Assembly (NCBI RefSeq): GCF_037042905.1
Contig: NC_087247.1
Coordinates: forward strand, 75,934,420 to 75,998,419
DNA length: 64,000 bases
Direction of reading: 5' to 3'
DNA from: Lytechinus pictus
Taxonomy: Eukaryota > Echinodermata > Echinoidea > Temnopleuroida > Toxopneustidae
The notes beneath the pieces are model-generated. The model was not told the origin of the DNA, made no database searches, and saw nothing but the letters and a program-made list of their open reading frames with translations. A program made the position numbers and the translations under genes. Positions 1-11,132 of this stretch are shown here, piece after piece (the stretch's first letter is position 1; every line of letters begins with the position of its first letter).

Positions 1-327
1 ATGCAACAATAATCAATTACGTCATGATATACATGTATAAGTTGAATTATCAAATTGAATTTATTTATTAAGTGAGGTCATAGTTATTGAAATCAACTAC
101 AGTGTAGCTCAATCAAAATTTCCCCTTTTTTCTGGGGGGGGGGGGGGTGGGATGGATGGATAACAATATTTGGATGACTATATTTTATGGAATCCCAGAA
201 ATATTCCTGGAGAAGGTACTTGCCGAAATGAAGAGAATATTAGCAGAGATTTTCCATGATCATGGGTATTTTGGTAAAGTGGAAGCAAATTAAAAGAATT
301 TTCCCAAACCAGCAATCCCTGCAGACT

Positions 328-838
328 GGGGGGGGGGGGGGAGGGGGCACTTCCATTGACGAGTGGATACCATGCGCAACCATGGGGTTTCGAAAAGTAT
401 TTTTCATGTTCTGAAAATGCACCCCTTATTGTATTGGAAACAAAATGGTACCCTTCACAGTATTCCCTGAATTGACCCCCTAAACAAGTAAAACGATATC
501 TTAATTATCACAGACGTCGGCTTTACCTTTACTTTCATTGGGTTAATTTAGTACCACCCCACACACCACGCTCAAATCAGACCCTAAACACCGCAGTGTT
601 GGGGCATAAAGTACATCCTTTATAAAGTATTTCAGTATTTTATACCCTCGCAAATTGGACCGTAAACACATAGTTTCTAACATGAAATATATACCCTTTT
701 TTTCATTATTTTAGGGTTTTTGACACCCTTATTAGGTTATGTACGTAACATGCCCTATCTTGAAAGAGAGATCCTTTTTACATGTTTTGGGGGGCACAAA
801 TGGTATCCACTTGTCAATGGAAGTGCCCTGCCCCCTTG
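328..838 (+). mobile_element. G-run-ended nonautonomous element, family 2, copy 1
   Basis: The element runs from a G run (about 328-346) followed by CACTTCCATTGACGAGTGGA to the inverted end at about 806-838 (TCCACTTGTCAATGGAAGTG then a C run). The interior is made of degenerate subrepeats around CCTAAACA and GGAAACAAAA and has no coding capacity. A second copy in the same orientation is at 54577-55128, where an 8-bp target duplication is clear. Here no perfect duplication is seen, so the exact ends are uncertain. Confidence 0.6.
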
Positions 839-1660
839 CACCTGCTAATCAGACAATACTGCGCATGCCCTGAGAAGGTCAGCTTCAGGTCGGTTTAAAT
901 GTGGCAAATAATTATCAGGGATTTTAAGGCCTGAACAAGTTCTTGTGATTGAGGAAGTCTGAATATAGTGTGGTATGCAGTTTTTATTGTGCTACAAATG
1001 TGTAATGTCCGTAATGCAATGGTGATGTAGTGTGCGTAAAAAAAAATTTCTATGAATTATTGAAATTTTTATAAAAAGTTGATATATTGCGCTTTGTATT
1101 GAAATTTGCAACAAAATTGGACCAAAACACAGTATGCTATAAAAATTTTATTACCTAAAATTGTTACAGACGTTAAACTTCAAGTGAGATGGAAATTTAA
1201 AAAAAGGTTTAAATGACTATTTTAATGTCCTATTGGATAATTTTAAATGGGTCCTCGGCTTTATAATAAAATTATCATCCAATTTTATAAGTGATTTTAT
1301 GGTGACAGTTTTTACTGCAGAAGAAATGAATGCAAAATGTAGTGAATCTTATGGCAGTACCTCTGAAGAAAAACTTTTTTCAACGGCTTATAAAGTAAAA
1401 TATGTGACTTGGGTCACATTTTCTTCAAATGAAATCTTGATATAATCCTTCTTGAATACTTTATAGGTTAAAACAAATTTGTATCTATTTTTTTCTTTTT
1501 CTTTTTTCATCCTTATGTATCATTTTCATTGAGTTGCCCGTAAACTACTGCTCTACTAAATGCTATCTCACTGGCTTGTTCTAGTCCAGATAAGAGTTAT
1601 GATAATAATGTTTTAAACTAAAATAGAAATCTAATAACCATATACCATGATTAAAAGGTT
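839..1660. other. Intronic DNA, nothing recognised
   Basis: AT-rich sequence with no splice-bounded frame, repeat or hairpin that I can support. One 70-codon open frame (1233-1445) has no recognisable composition or motif. Confidence 0.5.
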
Positions 1661-1662
1661 AC

Positions 1663-2268
1663 ACTTCGTAATTCCGAAACACACAAATTGCCTATACCTC
1701 GATGTTCGTTAATACGAAAACGTTAAAGGGTTCGTTAATCCGAACATTTGTGGCCTTATTCCGAAGGTTCGTTAATCCGAAAACGAAATAAGGTTCGTTG
1801 ATCCGAAAACGAAATAAGGTTCGTTGATCCGAAAACGAAATAAGGTTCGTTGATCCGAAAACGAAATAAGGTTCGTTGATCCGAAAACAAAATAAGGTTC
1901 GTTGATCCGAAAACGAAATAAGGTTCGTTGATCCGAAAACGAAATAAGGTTCGTTGATCCGAAAACGAAATAAGGTTCGTTGATCCAAAAACGAAATAAG
2001 GTTCGTTGTTCCGAAGGTTCGTTAGTCCGAAAACGAAATAAGGTTAGTTAATCATTTAGTTTTCGGACTAACAAACCTTTGGAATTACGAACCTCATTTC
2101 TTTTTCGGATTAACGAACCTTCGGAATTACGAACCTCATTTCGTTTTCGGACTAACGAACCTCATTTCGTTTTCGGAATAACGAACCTTCGGAATAACGA
2201 ACCTTCGGAAATACGAACCTTCGGAATATCAGAACCTTCGGAATAACGAAGCTTCGGAATTACGAATG
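1663..2268. repeat. 26-bp tandem satellite with inverted second half
   Basis: From about 1766 a 26-bp unit (GGTTCGTTGATCCGAAAACG plus AAATAA) repeats about ten times with starts at 1766, 1792, 1818, 1844 and so on. From about 2058 the same words appear inverted (TTCGGATTAACGAACC type) to 2268. The outermost words CTTCGTAATTCCGAA (near 1666) and TTCGGAATTACGAA (near 2251) are also inverted. The whole block is therefore a palindromic satellite or foldback. The 98-codon frame inside it is a by-product of the repeat. Confidence 0.9.
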
Positions 2269-3055
2269 TATGCGGATTAAAATCAATGTTATAAAGAAAT
2301 TGATATGGGCCTATGCATCAGTCTCATACTTACTCCAAAAAGATGCTTACTAGTATGTATAGTTTATGAAGAACATCTAACACATTTTGATCAACTACAG
2401 TCAAGACTCAAGAACTATTGATATTTACAGCCAGGGCTCCCTCCCCCCCCCCACCCCCTCCCTTCTATCAATTATCCCATTTTAATATTGAATATTCCTG
2501 GAATTTAAAATCCTGAGCCATCAGTTGTGTTGTGAAGACTAATGTACACATAAGTGGTTAGAAACCAACAAACTGAATTGAGTTTACAGTAGTGCTGGTC
2601 GATATTTCACTTTAATGTACATGTAAGTCTGAAAGTCATCAGAAAAATATTGCAGATAACACAACATATCGCCAAGTCTAAAAATTCATTACATTGTTCA
2701 CTAAGAGCTGCAATTCCATAATGAGCAGGGAAGGGAGAAATTAAAGTAATAAGGCTTTCTTCGATTGGTGCTTGTCCATGAAAAGCGGGAATTTGAGTAC
2801 CAACTTACAAAGTTCTAATTTGGTTATAAGCAAAACAGAAAAGAATTTTTGGTTAATAGTGATTAATTTCTAATTCTATAATCAATAATATTTTGGTCAT
2901 ATCAGGTTACCGCGATATATCAAAACAATATTGAATATTCAATATTTTTTTCTATTTCAGATAATTTCAATAATATTGAAATACTGCCGAAGACTAGTTT
3001 ACAGCATAGCTTTGCCATGATATAAAGTCTTATCCAAAACAATGATTCGACTTAC
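2269..3055. other. Intronic DNA, nothing recognised
   Basis: AT-rich intron with a C-rich run at about 2442-2458. No gene or repeat is supported. Confidence 0.5.
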
Positions 3056-3163
3056 TTCAGTGAGGGGAGTAAGAGATGCACTTTCACCACCATAATACTT
3101 GTTCTTATCAAGATGAAGAACTTTCTTGCCATTCACAGACATAAGTCCACTTAGCACACTTTC
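3056..3163 (-). CDS. GDI: Rab GDP-dissociation inhibitor, coding exon 2
   Basis: This 108-bp exon encodes 36 residues that continue directly from exon 1. It contains [18 protein letters not shown] followed by [12 protein letters not shown], the most conserved N-terminal block of Rab GDI and part of the Rab-binding platform region. A pyrimidine-rich stretch ending TTTTCAG (3164-3170, minus strand) is the acceptor, and GTAAGT (3055-3050) is the donor. Both ends are phase 0. The next expected block, beginning with an LYKKF-like motif, is not in bases 1-3055, so exon 3 lies outside the window. No frameshift or substitution of a conserved glycine is seen, so the gene looks functional. Confidence 0.95.
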
Positions 3164-3600
3164 CTGAAAAGTGAAGAGACAAAAGCAATAATCAAACAAT
3201 TATAATACTTGAATAACTTGATATACAGTATACATGATAAAAATTAAAGTAATTTCTATCATCAACACTGCCACTGGTAGTGCCTAGTGTAGTAGGCTAT
3301 TTCAACACCAGACTGTACTGTAGTGCAACTTTCTCGCTACCACGCATCACAATTTGCGGGCGCCGACAACCCTGAAAATTTTCAGGGCAAATCCGCCAAC
3401 CGTTAACTTCCCCGACAACTGTAAAACAGGCCTAGATCTACACGAAAAACTGAATAATATATTATTAAAAAAAAAAAAATCTGCTTTTCAGATCCTAAAA
3501 CTAGAGATGCTAGAGGGTCGCGCGGCCGAGCACGTATCCCCCCCCCCCCCGAACCCACCGCGTCATCCATCAATGATGCGGTATATAGAGCTCACACAGA

Positions 3601-4226
3601 TATTTGACAAATAAATACAATTGTCATGGCGACAATGACCCTGCCCACATTTTGCCTGTGGGTACCAAATTTGATGACAATAATATGATGTAGCAGCATG
3701 ACTCTGCAGAACCTAAAATATTGTCTAGTATCACCTGTTGGGAATACAATTATAGAGTAATCTAGATCTATTTTATAAACCTAACCCTAAGACCCCCCCC
3801 CCCCCACAAAAAATGATGGGCATCTTCACTTCACCTTCTAATAATGCTTCTGTGTGCCAACTGTTATGACAAACTGAAAAAAAAGCAATGAAGAAGAAAT
3901 GCAGCTGATAGAGCGCTCACAAGGACATCTCTGCTATTTCCACAAAAACTTGTTACCATGGCAATGATGTCTCTGCCCACACCAAAATCAATAGGCGGCT
4001 TTGCTTTACCATAATGGACCTTCATGCCACATTTGAAGATGATCGGAGAAGAAATGCAGCTGGTAGAGCGCTCACGAGGGCATCTCTGCTATTTCCCAGT
4101 TGGAATTGATCAGAGGGCCTGAAAATTACCTAGAATACAATATTTTGTACACAAAAATGCTAAAACTATGGCCTGAAAATAAATTGCCAGGGCCTGAATT
4201 CAGGCTTTTGCCTGAAAACTGGCATC
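3601..4226 (+). repeat. Left part of a ~150-bp tandem array
   Basis: Units contain CCATGGCAATGATGTCT, CCCACACCAAAATCAATAGG, CGGAGAAGAAATGCAGCTGG and GAGCGCTCAC. Clear copies lie at about 3900-4100, with a diverged one near 3625. The same units resume at 11684, so the array is older than the LTR element that splits it. From 4110 to 4226 the sequence carries short repeats of the word GCCTGAAAA. Confidence 0.75.
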
Positions 4227-4231
4227 CCTGT

Positions 4232-4776
4232 TGTTACTGCGACGCATTGCGCGCATTAATTGTGACGTAATTAGTGTTATTTTAATCTTGATTGCAGCGT
4301 CATGGTTGCCATGTATATTTGCGCATAATAATAATAATCATAATAGTTGCGCACGTGTTATAAATAATTGTCATTGTTTAAGTATTACGAAGGAAAAAGG
4401 CTGTGTCCAGTCCAGTATACAGAAAGAAACTGAAAGCCATATTTGGTAAGTTTGATTACTTTTATTTGATTATTAATTGCACTCTGTTATTTACCAAATA
4501 TTTATTATGAGAATAATGATGAATGGATGTTGTTTTTATGTAAATATGAATCTAATGTGTAAACGAGAAGATAATATGTCTGTGTATTTATGATTCTTGT
4601 ATATCTGTTTTATAATTTTCAGAATGTTATCTGCAACGCTTAATCTACAAAATATTTCTACTGATCATTAATCGACAATCATCTATATTAAAGAGTTCTT
4701 TAAATCGTATATATGAAACTCGTCCTGTCATTCGTCGTATATTTTTGGAAACTCCTCTTTTATAGAGGCAGCCACA
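4232..4776 (+). repeat. 5' LTR of BEL/Pao element
   Basis: 545 bp, TG...CA ended. A CRE/ATF-like TGACGTAA lies at 4263-4270 and a TATAAATAA box at about 4359-4367, so transcription probably starts shortly after. A strong GTAAGT-type splice donor follows at about 4446. All three are conserved in the 3' LTR. No clear AATAAA was found. Confidence 0.95.
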
Positions 4777-4825
4777 ATAACATTCAAATTAAGCATCAAG
4801 CTGAATAACATTCAAAAAGCTGACA

Positions 4826-5217
4826 ATGGACATGATGGAGAGAAAAGATAAGCATGATAAGGAAGAATGCGGATCTCTCAAGTCAAAGTGCAGTTCCACG
4901 AGGACCGGAGTAAGTCTAGCGGTCTCTGTAGAGCTGGAAATGTTGGAGTTAAAAAAGAAGGCCGCCGCCATGCAAGCAAAATTGTCTTTCAAAGAAAAGG
5001 ATAAGAAAGTAAAGGAAATGGAAAGAAAAGCCAAGATGGCACAAGAAGCATACAAAGAGATGCAAGATGCATAAGTCTGCGAGATAGAACTCGCAGAAAA
5101 CGAAGCTAAGTTAGAAGTGCTGGAAGAATTTGGAAAGGAGAATGGATTGGAGAAATCATCCCTATTGGAAGGACTTGATGTCAATAAAGAAGCTGATATG
5201 GAAAGATTTCTGAAGTC
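4826..5217 (+). pseudogene. BEL/Pao Gag N-terminal segment, broken
   Basis: From ATG 4826 the frame encodes a lysine- and glutamate-rich coiled-coil segment. It is stopped by TAA at 5072-5074. The same frame stays open afterwards (5075-5362) with more acidic helical sequence, which suggests the stop is a point mutation in a formerly continuous Gag N-terminus. The main Gag-Pol frame is offset by one base from this one, so a frameshift must also lie between about 5218 and 5340. Whether either lesion is a programmed recoding site cannot be told from one copy. Confidence 0.75.
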
Positions 5218-8200
5218 ATGCGAGGCAGATGTAACGCCTCCTCCAAATCTTGTAGCGGGGCAGTCGCCGCAGAATTTCCAAGTACCTTCTACCCTGAACA
5301 GTCAGGATGGGAGCAGATTGCCAAATCACTGGAAAGATGTGTTACTCAGCTCGGCAACGTAAGTCTCCAACAATGTGCCGCTAATCAGGAAATGTCGGCA
5401 TCTCTTCAGCTACCTAAGATAGACATTCCCATCTTTAATGGAGACCCCATGACCTACCCAATGTGGAAGCATGCATTCATAAGTATGATAGATAGCAAGC
5501 CAATGGGATCTACCACCAAGTTGATGTACCTGAATAATCATGTAACAGGAAAACCAAAGGATGTCGTCCAGCATTTCATGCTGATAGGAAGTGAAGATGG
5601 CTATGAAAGAGCGATGAGTCTCATAAGTGAGAGATATGGAAATCCAAGCATCGTTAGCACAGCCTACATGAATAAACTTGCCGCCTGGCCAAAGATAGGA
5701 CCGAAGGATTGCAACGGTTTGATGGAGTTCGCAGATTTCCTAGGAAAAGTAAAGGCAGCAAAGCAATCAGTAAAGTCTCTTGGAATCTTAGATTATCCAC
5801 AGGAGAATGCCAAACTTCTAGAGAAATTGCCTGTATATCTCGAAGGAAGATGGAGAGATGAGATTGACCGTCAGAGAGAAAACATCGACCAACAAGAATA
5901 TCCATCATTCTCAAAGTTTGAAGAGTTTGTGAGAAGGGCAGCTAACAAGGCCAACATCCCTGAACTTGCAGGCCTCAGAGAAACCTCGAGAAGTCTTGGA
6001 GCATCGGGTCCTAAAGCAAGAACCTTCGCAACAGATGGAAGGAGGGTAAAATCGGAATGGTCGAAAAATGGAAGCTATGCAAAATGTCCTTGGTGTAAGG
6101 AAGACCATACCCTAGATGAATGTGATGATTTCGTCACCAAGCCTATGTATGACCGGAAGGCATTTCTTTTCAAGCGGAGACTGTGCATGGGATGTGGGAT
6201 GACAGATAGTCATCGTATCAAGGAGTGCCAAGATCGACGATCGTGCAAGGAATGTGGCGGTAGCCATCTGTCCTGTCTACACTATGCTACCAAGAAGACT
6301 GAGCATGCAGGGTTTGCCAACTGTACTACAGTATGCTCAATCCAGGATCAAAACGGCAGAGATCATAGTATGATTGTACCAGTCTGGGTGAGACATCAAG
6401 AAAATCCAAGTAAAGAGTGCCTTGTGTATGCAGTGCTTGATGATCAGTCAAATGTAAGCTTCATGTCAGAGAAACTGCGTGACAAACTCGGCGTAAAGGG
6501 AGCTTCAACAAATCTGCAGCTGACAACAATGCATGGAAGTTCTAACATCGAAAGTAAGAAAATCAAGGGTCTGGAGATACAAGACTATAATAAGGAGCAT
6601 GTAATTCAACTACCAGTGGCCTTTGCAAGACAGGAAATACCAGCCAGCAGGTCACAAATACCCAAGAAGGAGGTGGTAAATCACTGGCCTCATCTTCGTC
6701 AAGTTGCGGATGAAATGATACCCTATGATAGAAACATTGATGTGTCACTCTTGATCGGAAACGATTGCCCAAGAGCTATCCGGCCTCGACAAGTAATTAC
6801 TGGAGGGGAGGATGACCCCTATGCGAAAAAATCTCTCCTAGGTTGGGGAATTATTGGAAAAGTCTGCCTGACATCTGAAAGTTCAGGTGCTGTTGTTTGC
6901 AACAAAGCTACAAGTTGTGAGAGCGTGAAGTTTGCAGTCCCGTCAACAGCGAAAGAAATCCTCTGCCCGCAGAAAGTCATTGCGATTCTCGAGAAGGACT
7001 TTGCTGATGAAAACATGGGAGGGCAGTCTTTCTCAATGGAGGACAAGAAGTTCCTGCGAATCATGGAGAAAGGAATAAGGAAACGACCAGACGGACATTA
7101 TGAGATGCCCCTCCCTCTCAAGACGCCTAACACATCGCTACCATACAATCGCAAAGTAGCAGAGAACCGATGGAAACAACTAAATGCCAGGTTTAGAAGG
7201 AACCCAAAGTTTATGGAAGACTACATAGAATTCATGAAAGATGTGCTTGAAACATGTGCTGAAAGGGCTCCCTCTAACTACAAACAAGGAAAGGTAAACT
7301 ATGTACCCCATACTGGTGTCTATCATCCCAAAAAGCCAGGGAAAATACGTGTGGTCTTTGATTGCTCAGCAAAGTGTGAAGGAATCTCACTCAATGACAA
7401 CCTCCTACAAGGACCAGACTTGACTAATGGCTTACTTGGAGTACTGTGCAGGTTCCGCCAAGAAGAAGTTGCTGTCGTTGGAGACATCAAAGGAATGTTT
7501 CACCAATTCTTCGTGTCGGAGGAAGATCGGGACCTTCTCCGTTTCTTGTGGTGGGAAGATGGTGACCCAAACAAAAACGTGATCGAATACAGGATGAAGG
7601 TTCACCTATTCGGCGCTACTAGCTCACCTGGATGTGCCAACTATGGCTTCAAGAAAGCAGCAGATGATGGCGAAGCTGAGTTTGGGTCCGATGCAGCTTC
7701 ATATATTCGAGATGACTTCTATGTCGACGACGGACTTAAGTCAGTCGCAACCCCAGATGAAGCTGTGAGTGTCATGAAAGCAAGTCAAGCAATCTGCAGT
7801 AAAGCTGGACTGAGATTACACAAGATAATGTCTAACAATAAGGAGGTTCTGCAGAGTTTTCCTATCGAAGACAGAGCTAAGGGTATTGCTGACTTGGACC
7901 TAGAAGTTGATCCACTACCAATAGAGAGAGCATTAGGTGTATTCTGGTGCGTGGAAAGTGATACATTGCAGTTCCGAATTGAGCTTAAAGATCGCCCTCT
8001 TACTAGACGGGGAGTTCTATCCACTGTTGGCTCAATTTATGACCCTATCGGCCTTGCAAGTCCAGTGACTCTGAGAGGAAAGCAGATTCTCCAGGACCTC
8101 TGCAGAAGGAAACTTGATTGGGACAGCCCCTTACCCGATGACGTCAGACCACAGTGGGAGAAATGGAGATCTGAAATAAGTGAACTCGAGAAACTAAACG

Positions 8201-10137
8201 TCCCAAGATGCTACAAGCCTCCAAACTTCGGCAAAGTAAAGCGTACAGAGTTACATCACTTTTCAGATGCAAGTTTTGATGGTTACGGACAGTGCTCTTA
8301 TATTCGCCTGGTGAATGAAGAGGACAAAGTGTGTTGCTCTCTCGTGACAGCCAAATCAAGAGTAACCCCACTCAGACAGATGACTATTCCCAGACTCGAA
8401 CTGACGGCTGCCACTGTATCAGCAAAGATGAGTACATTTCTAAGGAAAGAATTGACAGTGGCTAAACCTCAAGAATTCTTCTGGACAGATAGTCAAGTGG
8501 TCTTGGGTTACATTCGTAACGAAGCAAGGAGATTCCATGTCTTCGTGGCAAATAGGGTGCAACAGATACATGACGAAACAAACCCCAAAAGATGGTTCTA
8601 TGTGAACACAAAAGACAACCCTGCTGATGAGGCGTCTCGAGGGATGAGAGCAAAGGAGCTCGTTGAAAGTAGCCGCTGGCTGGTTGGACCGAAGTTTCTT
8701 CATGAGAAAGGAGAATTCAAGATTCCTACAGAGCAGTATAAAGCCAGCTGTGAGAAAGATGACCCAGAAGTTAGACATGTGTCGACTTTGTCTACAATGA
8801 CTGCTAGAGCCAACCACTTCGAGATTAGTCGCCTCCAGCATATCTCAAGCTGGCAACGTGCCAAGAGAGTGGTAGCACTATGTATGATGTTCAAAAGTAA
8901 ACTACGAAAGAGAGAAGTGAAGAGGAAGACAAGCCCTAAACTGAACCGTCCACTCCAACGTGTTATCTTGACAGTTGCAGAAGTCGATGCAGCAGAAACT
9001 GAAGTAATCCGAAACTTGCAGATAGAACATTTTCGTGACGAATTGATGGTACTTCGCAACTTAGGCTCTGGTGAGCAAAAGGACAGACAAACAGCAAGGA
9101 AGAGAAACAGTGAAATCAAGCCAATCAGTTCTCTATATCGTCTAGATCCATACATTGGCAGTGATGGTATCATGCGAGTTGGTGGACGAATCGACAAAGC
9201 TGCCGTACCTGACGAAATCAAGCATCCCGTCATCATGCCGAGAAATTCTCATATGACGACATTGCTCATAAGACACAAGCATGAGCAGGTTAACCACATG
9301 GGAAGAGGAATCACACATAATCAACCGAGACAAAATGGATACTGGGTGATTGGTGGTTCTTCTGCAGTTTCCAGTATCATATCAAAGTGTGTCTTGTGCA
9401 GAAAAATGAGAGGACCATTGCAGCAACAGAAGATGGCAGATCTGCCAAAAGATCGCCTAGAACCGGCACCCCCATTCACATACTGTGCTGTGGATTACTT
9501 TGGACCTTTCAACATCAAAGAAAAAAGAAGTATTGTGAAAAGATATGGAGTACTTTTCACTTGTATGGCATCGAGAGCCATTCATCTAGAAGCAGCAAAT
9601 AGTCTCACAAGCAGTAGCTTCATCAACTGCCTCCGGCGGTTCCTCACTCGTCGTGGACCAGTCAGACAGATCAGATCTGATAAAGGGACTGCTTTCGTTG
9701 GCGCTAGAAACGAGTTGCGGGAAGCAATGAGAGAGTTGGACCAGGAATCTATCCAGACGTATCTACTAGAGAATGGAGTTGATTGGATACCCTTCCAGAT
9801 GAACACGCCAAGTGCATCTCACATGGGAGGAGTGTGGGAGCGCCAGATTGGTACAGTACGCAGAGTCCTTGAACCCCTCCTCATGAGTTCAGGGTCACAA
9901 CTAGATGATGAATCCTTCCAGATGTTCCTTACTGAAGTGGAGTCAGTTGTCAATTCCAGACCACTGTCTACAGCTAATCTATGTGCAGGAGATGCCCCTA
10001 AACCGTTGACTCCGAACCATCTTCTAACCATGAAGGCAAAAGTTGTGATGCCTCCCCCAGGCAAGTTTCAGCAAGGACGTATATGCTCGGAAGTGGTGGC
10101 GTCGTGTGCAGTATCTAGCGAACGAATTCTGGAGTAG
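5218..10137 (+). CDS. BEL/Pao Gag-Pol polyprotein
   Basis: A 1639-codon frame encodes the enzymes for reverse transcription and integration of the element. In order: Gag core of the DUF1759 type (about residues 60-230, with PKIDIPIFNGD); CCHC-like knuckles starting at C290 (CPWC, CMGC, CKEC); an aspartic protease with LDDQS at 407-411, the variant seen in many marine BEL elements; RT about 700-880 with YVDD at 835-838 (bases 7720-7731); RNase H with D1017, E1061 and D1091; integrase HHCC zinc domain (H1336 to C1391/C1394); and the catalytic triad D1426, D1488, E1541. All catalytic residues seen are intact. The last roughly 20 codons are out of frame, and the family's C-terminal domain continues in another frame. 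Confidence 0.95.
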   Translation: MRGRCNASSKSCSGAVAAEFPSTFYPEQSGWEQIAKSLERCVTQLGNVSLQQCAANQEMSASLQLPKIDIPIFNGDPMTYPMWKHAFISMIDSKPMGSTTKLMYLNNHVTGKPKDVVQHFMLIGSEDGYERAMSLISERYGNPSIVSTAYMNKLAAWPKIGPKDCNGLMEFADFLGKVKAAKQSVKSLGILDYPQENAKLLEKLPVYLEGRWRDEIDRQRENIDQQEYPSFSKFEEFVRRAANKANIPELAGLRETSRSLGASGPKARTFATDGRRVKSEWSKNGSYAKCPWCKEDHTLDECDDFVTKPMYDRKAFLFKRRLCMGCGMTDSHRIKECQDRRSCKECGGSHLSCLHYATKKTEHAGFANCTTVCSIQDQNGRDHSMIVPVWVRHQENPSKECLVYAVLDDQSNVSFMSEKLRDKLGVKGASTNLQLTTMHGSSNIESKKIKGLEIQDYNKEHVIQLPVAFARQEIPASRSQIPKKEVVNHWPHLRQVADEMIPYDRNIDVSLLIGNDCPRAIRPRQVITGGEDDPYAKKSLLGWGIIGKVCLTSESSGAVVCNKATSCESVKFAVPSTAKEILCPQKVIAILEKDFADENMGGQSFSMEDKKFLRIMEKGIRKRPDGHYEMPLPLKTPNTSLPYNRKVAENRWKQLNARFRRNPKFMEDYIEFMKDVLETCAERAPSNYKQGKVNYVPHTGVYHPKKPGKIRVVFDCSAKCEGISLNDNLLQGPDLTNGLLGVLCRFRQEEVAVVGDIKGMFHQFFVSEEDRDLLRFLWWEDGDPNKNVIEYRMKVHLFGATSSPGCANYGFKKAADDGEAEFGSDAASYIRDDFYVDDGLKSVATPDEAVSVMKASQAICSKAGLRLHKIMSNNKEVLQSFPIEDRAKGIADLDLEVDPLPIERALGVFWCVESDTLQFRIELKDRPLTRRGVLSTVGSIYDPIGLASPVTLRGKQILQDLCRRKLDWDSPLPDDVRPQWEKWRSEISELEKLNVPRCYKPPNFGKVKRTELHHFSDASFDGYGQCSYIRLVNEEDKVCCSLVTAKSRVTPLRQMTIPRLELTAATVSAKMSTFLRKELTVAKPQEFFWTDSQVVLGYIRNEARRFHVFVANRVQQIHDETNPKRWFYVNTKDNPADEASRGMRAKELVESSRWLVGPKFLHEKGEFKIPTEQYKASCEKDDPEVRHVSTLSTMTARANHFEISRLQHISSWQRAKRVVALCMMFKSKLRKREVKRKTSPKLNRPLQRVILTVAEVDAAETEVIRNLQIEHFRDELMVLRNLGSGEQKDRQTARKRNSEIKPISSLYRLDPYIGSDGIMRVGGRIDKAAVPDEIKHPVIMPRNSHMTTLLIRHKHEQVNHMGRGITHNQPRQNGYWVIGGSSAVSSIISKCVLCRKMRGPLQQQKMADLPKDRLEPAPPFTYCAVDYFGPFNIKEKRSIVKRYGVLFTCMASRAIHLEAANSLTSSSFINCLRRFLTRRGPVRQIRSDKGTAFVGARNELREAMRELDQESIQTYLLENGVDWIPFQMNTPSASHMGGVWERQIGTVRRVLEPLLMSSGSQLDDESFQMFLTEVESVVNSRPLSTANLCAGDAPKPLTPNHLLTMKAKVVMPPPGKFQQGRICSEVVASCAVSSERILE

Positions 10138-10426
10138 ATGGAAGCGTGAATATCTCCAAGACATCCAAACAAGACAGAAGTGGGTCCATCCAAAGCGTGA
10201 CCTCGCGATAGGCGACATCGTCATTGTAAAAGACTGCAGCGATACTCGAAGTCAGTGGTCACTAGGAAGAGTGACAGAAGCCTACAAATGTGATGACGGC
10301 CGAGTTCGTAAAGTGAAACTGATCATGGCTGATCGCGATCTTCGAAAAGACGGTAAACGTAAGCATGAGCCTAGATTTTTGGAAAGACCCATACATAAGC
10401 TCGTTTTGATCCTAGCAGATGACTAG
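10074..10426 (+). pseudogene. BEL/Pao integrase C-terminal (DUF5641-like) tail, frameshifted
   Basis: The frame offset by one base from the main ORF carries the conserved tail with ANEFWSRWKREYL, followed by a basic domain ending at TAG 10424-10426. This is the DUF5641-type end of BEL/Pao integrases. Homology passes from the main frame to this one near 10072, so a single-base indel, real or a sequencing error, separates the tail from the enzyme. Confidence 0.85.
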
Positions 10427-11132
10427 ATTTGTTCTTAATGTGATACTGACACTATAACAGAAAGAGACTGCTTTTCACATGGGCTAGTATAATCCACGCG
10501 AAAGACATTTAGGGATTCCCCCACAAGGAGCCAAACACAAGAACAATTAGACTGTTACATTATTATCGTTTATTTTTATATCAATAGGCAATGAGCAGAT
10601 TGATATGCAAAGTTATTGATAGCTTGTAAAATTGTTTCTGTGCTATTTGAATATGTGATCTTTCATTTTGTCTTGTTCAACCAAATGAGCGAAACATTGC
10701 TTATATTGCAGTGTGCATGTTTTGGCATGATACATATACAAATTTAATATATTATCTTTTTGATGTTTCAAGAATCAAATCGGATCAAAAGAAATGCATT
10801 TGAAAAAAAAAAAGGCTTGCTATATTTTCAGATATCGTTTAAAATATTGTATTATGCATTCATTTATTTATCATTTTATGATTTGATCGTATAGTTTTGA
10901 CCTGAATTTGCTTTCGAACGCTTGAAACTTCGAGAATATATTAGAATTATTTACTTATCAAACTGTGATGAGAGCATGCAAGCATAATACTAAAGCATGA
11001 ATACTTTGTTTATTGATATTTTTAATAGTGGTTTATAGTGTTATTCTTTTTATGCAAGCGCTATATATATTTCTAATTGAAGTTTATAAGTATATATAAG
11101 TAACTGTTTTGGATAATCAGTTAAAGGAGCCA
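10427..11132 (+). other. BEL/Pao 3' internal noncoding region
   Basis: Between the last pol codon and the 3' LTR lie about 700 bp of AT-rich sequence without an open frame, so there is no env-like gene. It ends in a short purine tract next to the LTR. Confidence 0.8.

Larger units (their letters stand above)
1..3055 (-). other. GDI: 5' part of GDI intron 2
   Basis: Downstream of the exon 2 donor (GTAAGT, 3055-3050) the sequence is AT-rich and noncoding to the left edge. It holds a G-run element (about 328-838), a satellite (1663-2268) and homopolymer C or G runs near 136-149 and 2442-2458. Bases 1-327, 839-1660 and 2269-3055 show no recognisable gene, RNA or repeat. Confidence 0.75.

Noticed and set aside
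1692..1988. 98-codon frame with repeated INEPYFVFGST-like peptide
   Set aside because: The 26-bp unit shifts frame each copy and returns after three, which produces an apparent peptide repeat.
1766..2025. CRISPR-like array
   Set aside because: Units are head to tail without unique spacers, the context is eukaryotic, and there are no cas genes.
4789..5184. 131-codon antisense frame over gag
   Set aside because: It is a serine-rich shadow of the lysine/glutamate-rich Gag frame.
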